Shown: positions 8,706 to 15,899 of the stretch, one piece after another | Position numbering within the stretch: position 1 is the stretch's first letter | Layout of the letters: the number at the start of each line of letters is the position of its first letter | NCBI GenBank assembly: GCA_017417315.1 | Contig: JAFPZK010000053.1 | Location: 62,001 to 126,000, forward strand | Direction of reading: 5' to 3' | Source: Bacteroidales bacterium | GTDB taxonomy: Bacteria > Bacteroidota > Bacteroidia > Bacteroidales > UBA3824 | Length of the DNA stretch: 64,000 nt | Position numbers and translations under genes: made by a program | The notes under the pieces: model-generated | Seen by the model: only the letters and a program-made list of their open reading frames with translations | What the model was told of the DNA's origin: nothing | The model's database searches: none

Positions 8706-8836
8706 GCTTATCTGTTTTCGGTTTGACGTGCAATTCTGACAGGGCATAAAAAAGTGGACTTAACATTATCCACAATCTGAGGCCCTGAGAATTGCCCGCC
8801 TTCACAGATAAGCCAAGCCCACGCAAGCGCGTAGGC
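8706..8836 (-). ncRNA. Structured leader or small RNA before the methylase gene
   Basis: Reading the minus strand 5' to 3': hairpin 8836-8817 (GCCTACGC, loop GCTT, GCGTGGGC), then a long compound stem. Its outer helix pairs 8813-8804 with 8715-8706 (10 bp perfect). The middle helix pairs 8795-8788 with 8737-8730 and 8787-8782 with 8745-8740, with a 2-nt bulge. The apical hairpin pairs 8773-8769 with 8758-8754. The base of the stem is 14 nt from the methylase ATG. The sequence has no long ORF. I cannot assign it to a known RNA family. The rest of the gap to dapL (8840-9060) is A/T-rich with no gene seen. Confidence 0.6.
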
Positions 8837-9060
8837 ATTTACTTGACTTATTCGTGCGAAGACATTTCTAAAATTTCTCAGGTTTCAGATTATATCACCG
8901 AATAAATAGCAAACGCTAATGTTAATTAATAATATGTTAAAATTTTATTTCGCCAACGGTTTAACGTGGCTTTTAAAGTCATTTTCTTACAATTTTGTTA
9001 AACGCCGTAAATATAACGGATTTCTTTTTAACCATAAAAATTTTATTGCACTTTTTTATA

Positions 9061-9116
9061 AAAAAAAGTACAGTAACATAATTATCAACAAGTTGAATTT
9101 ATGTTACTGTACTTTG
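9061..9116 (-). terminator. Terminator of dapL
   Basis: AAAGTACAGTAACATAA pairs over 17 bp with TTATGTTACTGTACTTT, and the minus-strand side is followed by a T-run. It lies 27 bp past the dapL stop. Confidence 0.9.
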
Positions 9117-9142
9117 CGTATGTGAAACGATAAAATATCCCT

Positions 9143-10339
9143 TTATCCTATCTTTTCAATCCTCTCCATCGCCTCGATGCAATTCTCTCTCGAACCAAAC
9201 GCCGTAATCCTGATATAGCCTTCTCCTGATGTGCCGAAACCTGCGCCGGGAGTGGTAACAACTTGGGCGGAGTGGAGAAGCCGGTCAAAAAATTTCCATG
9301 AATCTTCGCCTTTGGGAGTTTTGAGCCAAATGTAGGGTGCGTTTTCACCGCCAAATGCCGTGAAACCCGATTTTTGAAGGCTGTCGCGGATTATCTTGGC
9401 GTTGGTGAGATAATAATTGATTACCTCCTTGGTCTGCCGCTGTCCTTCGGCGCTGAACACCGCCTCCGCACCGCGCTGCGAAATGTACGATGCACCGTTG
9501 AATTTTGAGCATTGACGGCGGTTCCAAATCGGATTCAAGGCAACGAGCGAACCGTCGGAAGATTTGATTTTCAACTCCTTGGGTATCACCGTGTAGCCGC
9601 AACGCACACCCGTGAATCCGGCAGTCTTTGAAAAACTGCGAAACTCTATCGCACACTCTTTTGCGCCGTTGATTTCGTAAATCGAATGTGGAATTTCAGG
9701 GTCGGTGATGAATGCCTCGTATGCCGAATCATACATTATCAACGTGTTGTGGCTCAGCGCGTAATCCACCCAACGCCTCAACCCTTCGCGAGTGATTACT
9801 GCCCCCGTGGGATTGTTGGGGAAACAGAGGTACATCACGTCGAGATTTTCGGCGGGGATGTCGCCCGTGAAGCCGTTTTGCTCGGTGCAGGGAATGTAGC
9901 GGATTTGCCGTCCCGCCATACTGTTGGTGTCAACATAAACGGGATACACCGGGTCGGTAACGCCGATTACGTTGTTGGCGGAAAGAATGTCGCCGATGTT
10001 GCCGAGGTCGCTCTTAGCACCGTCTGAGATGAAAACTTCATCGCTGTCGAGGTGGATGCCGCGCGGAGTGTAGTCGTGTGCTATAATCTTATCTATCAAG
10101 AAGTTGTAACCTTGCTCAGGACCGTAGCCGTGAAAAGTTTCTGCCTTGGCGCAGTCGTCAACGGCGCGGTGCATTGCCTCAATTACGGCAGGTACGAGGG
10201 GTTGGGTAACGTCGCCGATTCCGAGACGAATTATCTGAGCGTCAGGATTTTGCTCCTTGTATGCCGCCACACGTTTTGCAACCTCAGCAAAGAGGTAACG
10301 GTGGTGGATTTTGGTGAAATTATCGTTGATGTATGCCAT
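9143..10339 (-). CDS. dapL: LL-diaminopimelate aminotransferase
   Basis: 398 residues (family about 400-415). This is a PLP fold-type I enzyme converting tetrahydrodipicolinate directly to LL-diaminopimelate, the short route to lysine and peptidoglycan used in Bacteroidetes. It has [12 protein letters not shown] and [13 protein letters not shown] near the N-terminus, the [11 protein letters not shown] and CFPNNPTGA segments, and the PLP lysine in [10 protein letters not shown]. Its pathway partner dapF lies 3.3 kb upstream on the same strand; a methyltransferase/DUF262 locus sits between them. A -7 box (TAATTTTG, 10369-10362) lies about 25 bp before the ATG, so it has its own transcript. Confidence 0.96.
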   Translation of the reverse strand: MAYINDNFTKIHHRYLFAEVAKRVAAYKEQNPDAQIIRLGIGDVTQPLVPAVIEAMHRAVDDCAKAETFHGYGPEQGYNFLIDKIIAHDYTPRGIHLDSDEVFISDGAKSDLGNIGDILSANNVIGVTDPVYPVYVDTNSMAGRQIRYIPCTEQNGFTGDIPAENLDVMYLCFPNNPTGAVITREGLRRWVDYALSHNTLIMYDSAYEAFITDPEIPHSIYEINGAKECAIEFRSFSKTAGFTGVRCGYTVIPKELKIKSSDGSLVALNPIWNRRQCSKFNGASYISQRGAEAVFSAEGQRQTKEVINYYLTNAKIIRDSLQKSGFTAFGGENAPYIWLKTPKGEDSWKFFDRLLHSAQVVTTPGAGFGTSGEGYIRITAFGSRENCIEAMERIEKIG

Positions 10340-10361
10340 TTTTTGTTATAATTTTATATGG

Positions 10362-10369
10362 CAAAATTA
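10362..10369 (-). promoter_or_regulatory. Probable -7 box of dapL
   Basis: TAATTTTG on the minus strand, 23 bp before the ATG. I see no good -33 TTG at 19-21 bp, so this is tentative. Confidence 0.4.
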
Positions 10370-10495
10370 CTCAGATAATTTCAATTGAGAATCTTGAAAC
10401 GGTGATTTTACGTGAATTAGGTATTGTATGACGTGAGAATGATTAAAAAATGTTAATAATTACTTTTAAAGATAATTATTATTTCGACTATTTAT

Positions 10496-10503
10496 TATAT
10501 TTG
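10496..10503 (+). promoter_or_regulatory. Probable -7 box of the XRE gene pair
   Basis: TATATTTG, 23 bp before the ATG of the short leader ORF at 10526; no clear -33 match. Confidence 0.4.
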
Positions 10504-10525
10504 CACAACAAAAATAAAAAGAAAA

Positions 10526-10594
10526 ATGGCAAAGGCTACAATACAATCAGTAAAACAGACAGAAACTGCGGGATTGTTCACCATTGAAATATGA
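10526..10594 (+). CDS. 22-residue leader peptide coupled to the XRE regulator
   Basis: It encodes MAKATIQSVKQTETAGLFTI plus two residues. The TGA overlaps the ATG of the next gene (ATGA), and it lies just after a -7 box. It could be a leader peptide or the stump of a toxin gene of a toxin-antitoxin pair. I see no toxin motif. Confidence 0.45.
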   Translation: MAKATIQSVKQTETAGLFTIEI

Positions 10595-10863
10595 AACATT
10601 CAAACGCCACAGAATTGCTCTTTAATCAGGTAATTGATGAAACGCCGCCTGAAATAAAACAGGAGGTGGAATGGTCATACAGCATTGCTGACAAAATTTA
10701 CGAAGCACTGCGTCGTAAAGGGTTGTCGCAAAAGGAGTTCGCACGCCTTGTCGGAACGTCCGAAGCCGCCGTTTCCAAGTGGATTGGCGGCGGTCATAAT
10801 TTCACGCTTTCGACATTGGCTAAGATTTCGATGGTGTTGGGCGTGGATATGATTAAAGTGTAG
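10591..10863 (+). CDS. XRE-family helix-turn-helix regulator (HigA-like)
   Basis: 90 residues. The HTH covers about 30-85 with the recognition region GLSQKEFARLVGTSEAAVSKW and a following ISMVLGVDM helix, typical of Cro/C1 and antitoxin proteins. It is convergent with the DUF262-HNH gene. It may control the neighbouring methyltransferase locus or be the antitoxin half of a lost pair; no toxin is adjacent. Confidence 0.8.
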   Translation: MKHSNATELLFNQVIDETPPEIKQEVEWSYSIADKIYEALRRKGLSQKEFARLVGTSEAAVSKWIGGGHNFTLSTLAKISMVLGVDMIKV

Positions 10864-10895
10864 TTCTTCTATCTGAATTTTCGTCAAAGATTTAA

Positions 10896-11981
10896 TCACT
10901 TCCCCGACTTCTCCCGGTTGCACTTGCGGCAGAGCATTTGGCAGTTTTCCTTGACGGTGTGTCCGCCCTGACACCACGGCGTGATGTGGTCGGCTTCCAT
11001 CTGTTCAATTTCGAAATGTTCGCCGCAAATTTTGCAGATACCGTTCTGATTTTCATAGACTTCGCGCTTGGTGTTGTCGTCGAAGGCGCGGATGCCGAGA
11101 TGCTTTTCGTCGCCGTCGAGGACGTAGGGATAAATGCCGGATTTTTTCTGAACGTCGGAGTCTTTCATTAATTCTGACACTCGGGATTCAAGTTGCTGAA
11201 CGTTAAGGTTTTGGTTGTGAAACTTATCGTAAAGCAAACCCCAATCCACGCCTTTCATTTCTTTGCGATATTTTGGGAAAATTGCTTTCACCCAAGAGAT
11301 TACGCTTTGAAAATAATTCCAAAGTTCGATGGCATTGTTGTCGTGCTGATGCTTGCCCATATAAATCTCGATGCCAATGTTGCGGGCAATCCAACTGAGC
11401 GCAGTTTCGAGATAGTCCTGACGTATGGGCGAACCGTTGAGATACTTGCTCGCCAAGCCGTATGCCGCGCAATTGTTTTTGGAGAAATAACGCTTGGCGT
11501 CGCTCACCCAACTGCCTGAATATACGGCGTTTCGGAGTTCTTGTTCGGTGAGTTTTTCACCGGCAATGTTGATAGTGCGAAACCATTTGAGTTTTTCACT
11601 ATCGGAACCGCTGCAAATGTAAATTTGCAGTTCGTAATCCAGAATTTTGTCCGCCTCGTCTTGCTTCAAGTTGTAGAAATATTTGAAGAAAAACGCAAAA
11701 TCACCGTTTACATACTGACAAATTGAAATTGTACGTTGCTGACCGTCAATGATTTCGTAAGTGCCATCGTCGCGGGTAGCCCAATACATCACGTTTAACG
11801 GGAAACCGTTTGTAACAGTGTCGATAACAGCGTCGCGCTGTTTGTCATTGTAGACAAATTCGCGCTGATACGGCGGACGCACATCGAGTTTGCCGCCAAA
11901 AGCCTTTACACCACTTTCGGCGTTGTCTTCGTAACCGTTTGTCAGGTCACGAATTGTGATTTTGTGCAATTCAATTTCCAT
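10896..11981 (-). CDS. DUF262 (GmrSD-like) protein with C-terminal HNH endonuclease
   Basis: 361 residues. The N-terminal DUF262 domain has PYQREFVYNDKQRDAVIDT (about 36-55) and the hallmark DGQQRT (about 78-83). The C-terminus is an HNH nuclease with zinc-binding CKIC and CRKC pairs around the ADHITPWCQGG core. It starts 13 bp after the EcoRI-type methyltransferase on the same strand, so the two form an operon and read as the restriction and modification halves of one system. DUF262 proteins of the GmrSD type are nucleotide-dependent nucleases acting on modified DNA; whether this one targets modified or unmodified DNA cannot be told. Confidence 0.82.
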   Translation of the reverse strand: MEIELHKITIRDLTNGYEDNAESGVKAFGGKLDVRPPYQREFVYNDKQRDAVIDTVTNGFPLNVMYWATRDDGTYEIIDGQQRTISICQYVNGDFAFFFKYFYNLKQDEADKILDYELQIYICSGSDSEKLKWFRTINIAGEKLTEQELRNAVYSGSWVSDAKRYFSKNNCAAYGLASKYLNGSPIRQDYLETALSWIARNIGIEIYMGKHQHDNNAIELWNYFQSVISWVKAIFPKYRKEMKGVDWGLLYDKFHNQNLNVQQLESRVSELMKDSDVQKKSGIYPYVLDGDEKHLGIRAFDDNTKREVYENQNGICKICGEHFEIEQMEADHITPWCQGGHTVKENCQMLCRKCNREKSGK

Positions 11982-11994
11982 AAGTCGTTGTTAT

Positions 11995-13140
11995 TTAATG
12001 GTTAAACGGAGTTGTGGGTTCGGCGGCAAGGGCAAGTTTGGATTGCTGTTTGCGGCGGATAAGGATGCGGGCGTAAATACTTTGATACAATTCACCTGTT
12101 TGTCTATCTTTGAACGCTGCCACCTTCTTATCCACTAACGGATTATGTTTTCGATACAATGTTCCTTTGGCATTGAAAGTATACTTTCCTGTTGGATTAC
12201 CTTCTTTATCCAAAATTTCCATTTCTCTATTATTAAGAAAATCACAACTGCCAACAATGCCGAGTGCCTCTATTTCAAATTGGTCTGGATTGTATTTATC
12301 CAAAAACGTAATTGGAACACCAATAGTCTGATAATAATCAGATGGTATTTCATTTGTAATATCAACATTTATAGCATCATAGTTTTCGTACTTCGGATAT
12401 TCTTTTGCATTAAACATTTTGTAGAGTATTAAATCCTCGTGACGTTCTTTGTAATCAAGATTTGTAAACCATCTAACACCCTTGACACGAATGTACTTGT
12501 TGCCATTTTCGTCTTGACGACATCCTGCCGCATTCAGTGGATAATCAGTAGGAACACCAAACTCCCTATCGCCACTATGAATACTTGCCCCAAGCCAAAG
12601 TTTATTATTCTTTATCAATTGAAATATTTCCTTATACGAAATTGCATTTACATTTCCTATTATGATAAACTTTTTGTTATATTCAATTAATTGCGCCACA
12701 TACTCGCGAAACAGAGAAAACGGCGGATTAGTTACTACTATGTCGGCTTGTTTCAAAAGTTCAATACATTCGGGGCTACGGAAATCACCGTCCCCTTTTA
12801 GATAATTAATTCCAATTTCCTCTGGGTCTGGTATTCTGTTGCCATTTTTGTCTCCATTATATTCGAGCCAAATAGCGCGTTCTGAATCACTTTTTGAAAA
12901 CAGATCACGACTTTGGTTTTTGTAGCAAGTGGTTATAAGTTTCTTCAAGCCCAAGTGCTCAAAACTATAACTAAAATAATGAAAGAAGTTGCTGATACGT
13001 GGGTCATCGCAATTACAAAGAACGGTCTTTCCTTTAAAGTGGTCTTTGTAATGTTTTAGTTCCAACTCAATATCAACAAGTTGAGTATAAAACTCATCTT
13101 TTTTGGCTTTTTTTGCGTTCTTCAAATCGTTGTTTGCCAT
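11995..13140 (-). CDS. EcoRI-family adenine-specific DNA methyltransferase
   Basis: 381 residues from the ATG at 13140 (MANNDLKNAKKAKKDEFYTQ), the typical beginning of this family; the frame is open 12 codons further but runs into the structured leader. Key blocks are VLCNCDDPRISNFFHYF, DFRSPECIELLKQADIVVTN and the catalytic NPPFSLFREY. It should methylate adenine and protect against the HNH-containing partner downstream. A -7 box at 13493-13486 gives a leader of about 340 nt. Confidence 0.85.
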   Translation of the reverse strand: MANNDLKNAKKAKKDEFYTQLVDIELELKHYKDHFKGKTVLCNCDDPRISNFFHYFSYSFEHLGLKKLITTCYKNQSRDLFSKSDSERAIWLEYNGDKNGNRIPDPEEIGINYLKGDGDFRSPECIELLKQADIVVTNPPFSLFREYVAQLIEYNKKFIIIGNVNAISYKEIFQLIKNNKLWLGASIHSGDREFGVPTDYPLNAAGCRQDENGNKYIRVKGVRWFTNLDYKERHEDLILYKMFNAKEYPKYENYDAINVDITNEIPSDYYQTIGVPITFLDKYNPDQFEIEALGIVGSCDFLNNREMEILDKEGNPTGKYTFNAKGTLYRKHNPLVDKKVAAFKDRQTGELYQSIYARILIRRKQQSKLALAAEPTTPFNH

Positions 13141-13143
13141 TTT

Positions 13144-13322
13144 GATTGATAGTTTATCGCATTCGCTATCAATCACTTATCGGCATAAAATAAGGCGTGA
13201 GCCTTTCTATCACATTCACGAGGAGCGTCGCGAGAACCCCGTTGTACCCATAGAATTTGCCCACACCTTACGCGGTGCGAGCATTAACAAACTGGGTACA
13301 ACGGAAGAGTCTAAGACACTCT
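13144..13322 (-). ncRNA. Structured leader RNA or palindromic element before the methyltransferase
   Basis: Minus strand 5' to 3': a small GAGT/ACTC hairpin (13321-13307); a perfect 12-bp helix CCGTTGTACCCA with TGGGTACAACGG (13304-13293 with 13250-13239) enclosing a CACC/GGTG hairpin (13277-13264); hairpin AAGGC-TCAC-GCCTT (13205-13192); and a 9-bp hairpin (13174-13166 with 13152-13144) that ends 4 nt before the methyltransferase ATG. Such a fold at the start codon could limit translation. The helices are palindromic, so the opposite strand could fold as well. The family is not recognised. Confidence 0.6.
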
Positions 13323-13485
13323 GCGAGTGAATTTTATTACTTCCGATTCAAAATCAAGAGTTTGCGACGCTTTTGTTTTGAATGTGAATAATAGTCAATG
13401 CTTTATATGTTAATAAATTCTGTCTGTTTTTATCTCATAAATAATTATGATTGGTTAAACAATTTGCTTTAATTAAGCAACGTTG

Positions 13486-13493
13486 CAAATTTA
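13486..13493 (-). promoter_or_regulatory. Probable -7 box for the methyltransferase leader
   Basis: TAAATTTG on the minus strand; no clean -33 at the standard distance. The rest of 13323-13558 is A/T-rich with no gene seen. Confidence 0.4.
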
Positions 13494-13558
13494 GCAAAAC
13501 TTTTCGATACTTTGTTTATGTTCTCAAAAAAAAAAATTAAAACAGAGGTTGAAAGACA

Positions 13559-13601
13559 AAGGAAATGAATCGGTGACAAATTGTCACCAAATCATTTCCT
13601 T
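13559..13601. terminator. Terminator-like double hairpin after dapF
   Basis: AAGGAAATGA pairs with TCATTTCCTT and encloses GGTGACA-AAT-TGTCACC. It lies 27 bp past the dapF stop. The T-run on the minus strand is 15-30 bp further on. Confidence 0.75.
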
Positions 13602-13627
13602 CGAGAAATAACATCGTTGAATCACTT

Positions 13628-14464
13628 TCAATTCTCAACCACCACCTCTCCCTCAAACACCGTATTCGCCGTTCCTGACATCAACACTTGCTGTGTAGCG
13701 GGATTCCACGTGATATGTAGGCTTCCGCCGTCCATTTGGACGAGGCAGTTGTCGGGGGCGGTGAGGTTGGCCATTGCGCAGGCTACGGACGAGGCGCAAG
13801 CACCTGTGCCGCAGGCTTGTGTGATGCCGCTGCCACGTTCCCAAACTCGCATACGGATATGGTTGCGGTTGATTATTTGGACAAACTCTACATTGATGCG
13901 GTCGGGAAATTTAGGGTCGGTTTCGAGACGTGCGCCGATGTTGGCAACGTCCACTGTTTCGGCGTTGTTGACAAAAAGAACAAGATGCGGATTGCCCATA
14001 TCTATCGCCGTGGCGGTGAATTTTTGACCGAGAACTTCTATTTCTTCGCCGTTGATTATGCCCGACGGAAGTGCCAACAATTTGCCTTCGCCCATCGACA
14101 CCGTTACTGTTTCTACCTCGCCCGACGGAGAGAGGTTTAGTTTCAGGGTTTTGATGCCGGAGAGGGTTTCGAGGCGGATGATGGTCTTGTCGGTCAAGCC
14201 TTTGTCGTATAGGTATTTGCCTATGCAGCGCGAGGCATTACCGCACATTTTGGCTTCTGAACCGTCGGCGTTAAAAATGCGCATACTGAAATCGCCGGCA
14301 GAAGATTTTCCGATGAGGACTATGCCGTCGCCGCCGATACCTTTGTGACGGTCGCTGAGCGTTACCGACAAAGCATTTGGATTGGGCAATGGGTGGTCTA
14401 TTACATTGAAATAGATGTAATCGTTGCCCAAACCGTGCATCTTTGTAAAATGTAATTTTTGCAT
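13628..14464 (-). CDS. dapF: Diaminopimelate epimerase
   Basis: 278 residues, normal. It converts LL- to meso-diaminopimelate. Both catalytic cysteines are visible: MCGNASRCIG (about 74-83) and ERGSGITQACGTGACAS (about 210-226). The start MQKLHFTKMHGLGNDYIYF is canonical. It works directly after DapL, whose gene is 3.3 kb away beyond the methyltransferase locus. Upstream it is separated from gltD by a hairpin terminator. Confidence 0.97.
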   Translation of the reverse strand: MQKLHFTKMHGLGNDYIYFNVIDHPLPNPNALSVTLSDRHKGIGGDGIVLIGKSSAGDFSMRIFNADGSEAKMCGNASRCIGKYLYDKGLTDKTIIRLETLSGIKTLKLNLSPSGEVETVTVSMGEGKLLALPSGIINGEEIEVLGQKFTATAIDMGNPHLVLFVNNAETVDVANIGARLETDPKFPDRINVEFVQIINRNHIRMRVWERGSGITQACGTGACASSVACAMANLTAPDNCLVQMDGGSLHITWNPATQQVLMSGTANTVFEGEVVVEN

Positions 14465-14477
14465 ACTTTTTATTTTA

Positions 14478-14536
14478 AACTACGAAAAACGCGAAAAGCA
14501 CGAAAAATTTTAGCGTTTTTCGTGTTTTTCGTAGTT
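14478..14536. terminator. Hairpin terminator between gltD and dapF
   Basis: AACTACGAAAAAC pairs over 13 bp with GTTTTTCGTAGTT and further A/T pairing occurs inside. It ends the gltBD transcript 4 bp after the gltD stop. Confidence 0.8.
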
Positions 14537-14539
14537 AGA

Positions 14540-15880
14540 TTATTTCAAAAATTTATCCACTGCTTCGGCGGTTTTGCGGCCAGAGGCGATGGCGCGGACC
14601 ACGAGAGATGCGCCCGATTGAGCGTCGCCAGCAAGGAAAACGTTGTCGGCAAACTGCGGATGTTCGGGTTTGAGAAATCCCATTGCAAGAAGCACCATCT
14701 CACATTCGATAACTTCTTTTTTGCCAGTGGGTTTCATTGTGGGGCGACCTCCGTCTTGTGCGGGAATCCATTCAACTTCCTCTACTTCAACGCCTTTGAG
14801 GTTGCCATCGTTGTCGCCGATAAACTTGTTGGATGTGAGGCACCAACGGCGGGTGCAGCCTTCTTCGTGGCTTGTGGTGGTTTTGAGGATGACAGGCCAA
14901 TTGGGCCAAGGTGTGGCAGGGTTGTGTCCCTCGGGCGGTTTGGGCATAATCTCAATCTGGGTAACGCTCTTTGCGCCCTGACGGTGACAAGTGCCTATAC
15001 AGTCGCTGCCGGTGTCGCCGCCGCCGATTACAAGCACGCGCTTGCCTTTGGCGTTTACAAGTTCCTCTTTCTTAAAGGTTTTGCCTGCGAGAATCTCGTT
15101 TTGCTGAGTGAGCATCTGCAATGCGAAATATATGCCTTTGAGTTCACGTCCCTCGATTTTGAGGTCGCGGGCGGTGGGAGTGCCTGTTGCAATTACGTAT
15201 GCGTCAAAACCTTGCGGAAGTTTTTGCGGGTCGATGGTTTCGCCAAATTTAAATTCAATACCTTCTTCTCGCATAAGGTTGGTGCGGCGTGTTACCACGT
15301 ATTTGTCTAATTTAAAGTTTGGTATGCCGTAGCGAACAAGTCCGCCTGCATCTTCCATTTTGTCGAAAATAGTTACCTTGTAGCCGCGTTTGTTGAGTTG
15401 CACAGCGGTGGACAAACCTGCCGGACCTGCGCCAATAACAGCCACTTTTTTGCCGTTTCTTTTATATGTTTTGGGCTGAATAAAGCCTTCGGCAAAAGCC
15501 TTTTCGATGATGGAACATTCGTTTTCGCGTATGGTTACGGGAGCGTCGATGCAGTGGTTGAGAACGCAACTTTTTTCGCAGAGGGCGGGACAGATACGAC
15601 CTGTAAACTCCGGAAAATCATTGGTTTCGGAGAGAATTTTGTATGCCAATTCCCATTTACCTTTGTAAACGGCATCTTGCCATTCGGGTTGCCTATTGCC
15701 GAGCGGACAAGCCCAATGACAGAAAGGCACGCCGCAGTCCATACATCTCGAAGTCTGCAAAATTCTACCTCCCTCGTTGAGAGTTTGTTCCACCTCGCTG
15801 AAATCTTTGATTCGCTCGTGAACGGGGCGGTGTCCCGATTCTTGTCGGGGTATTGTGATGAATGCTTTTGGATTTCCCAT
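14540..15880 (-). CDS. gltD: Glutamate synthase small subunit
   Basis: 446 residues. It passes electrons from NAD(P)H to the large subunit in GOGAT. The N-terminal [4Fe-4S] cysteines are in CMDCGVPFCHWACPLGN (about 42-58), the FAD site is VIGAGPAGLSTAVQL (about 150-164), and the second nucleotide site is VIGGGDTGSDC. It follows gltB by 19 bp on the minus strand and shares its regulated promoter. Confidence 0.96.
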   Translation of the reverse strand: MGNPKAFITIPRQESGHRPVHERIKDFSEVEQTLNEGGRILQTSRCMDCGVPFCHWACPLGNRQPEWQDAVYKGKWELAYKILSETNDFPEFTGRICPALCEKSCVLNHCIDAPVTIRENECSIIEKAFAEGFIQPKTYKRNGKKVAVIGAGPAGLSTAVQLNKRGYKVTIFDKMEDAGGLVRYGIPNFKLDKYVVTRRTNLMREEGIEFKFGETIDPQKLPQGFDAYVIATGTPTARDLKIEGRELKGIYFALQMLTQQNEILAGKTFKKEELVNAKGKRVLVIGGGDTGSDCIGTCHRQGAKSVTQIEIMPKPPEGHNPATPWPNWPVILKTTTSHEEGCTRRWCLTSNKFIGDNDGNLKGVEVEEVEWIPAQDGGRPTMKPTGKKEVIECEMVLLAMGFLKPEHPQFADNVFLAGDAQSGASLVVRAIASGRKTAEAVDKFLK

Positions 15881-15899
15881 TTCTTAATCCTCCCTCTTT

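Noticed and set aside
8919..9125. 68-residue plus-strand ORF after the methylase leader
   Set aside because: A/T-driven composition, it reads through the dapL terminator hairpin, and has no recognisable family.
13103..13330. 75-residue plus-strand ORF across the structured leader
   Set aside because: Its sequence is explained by the palindromic helices and partly overlaps the methyltransferase gene; no start signal.
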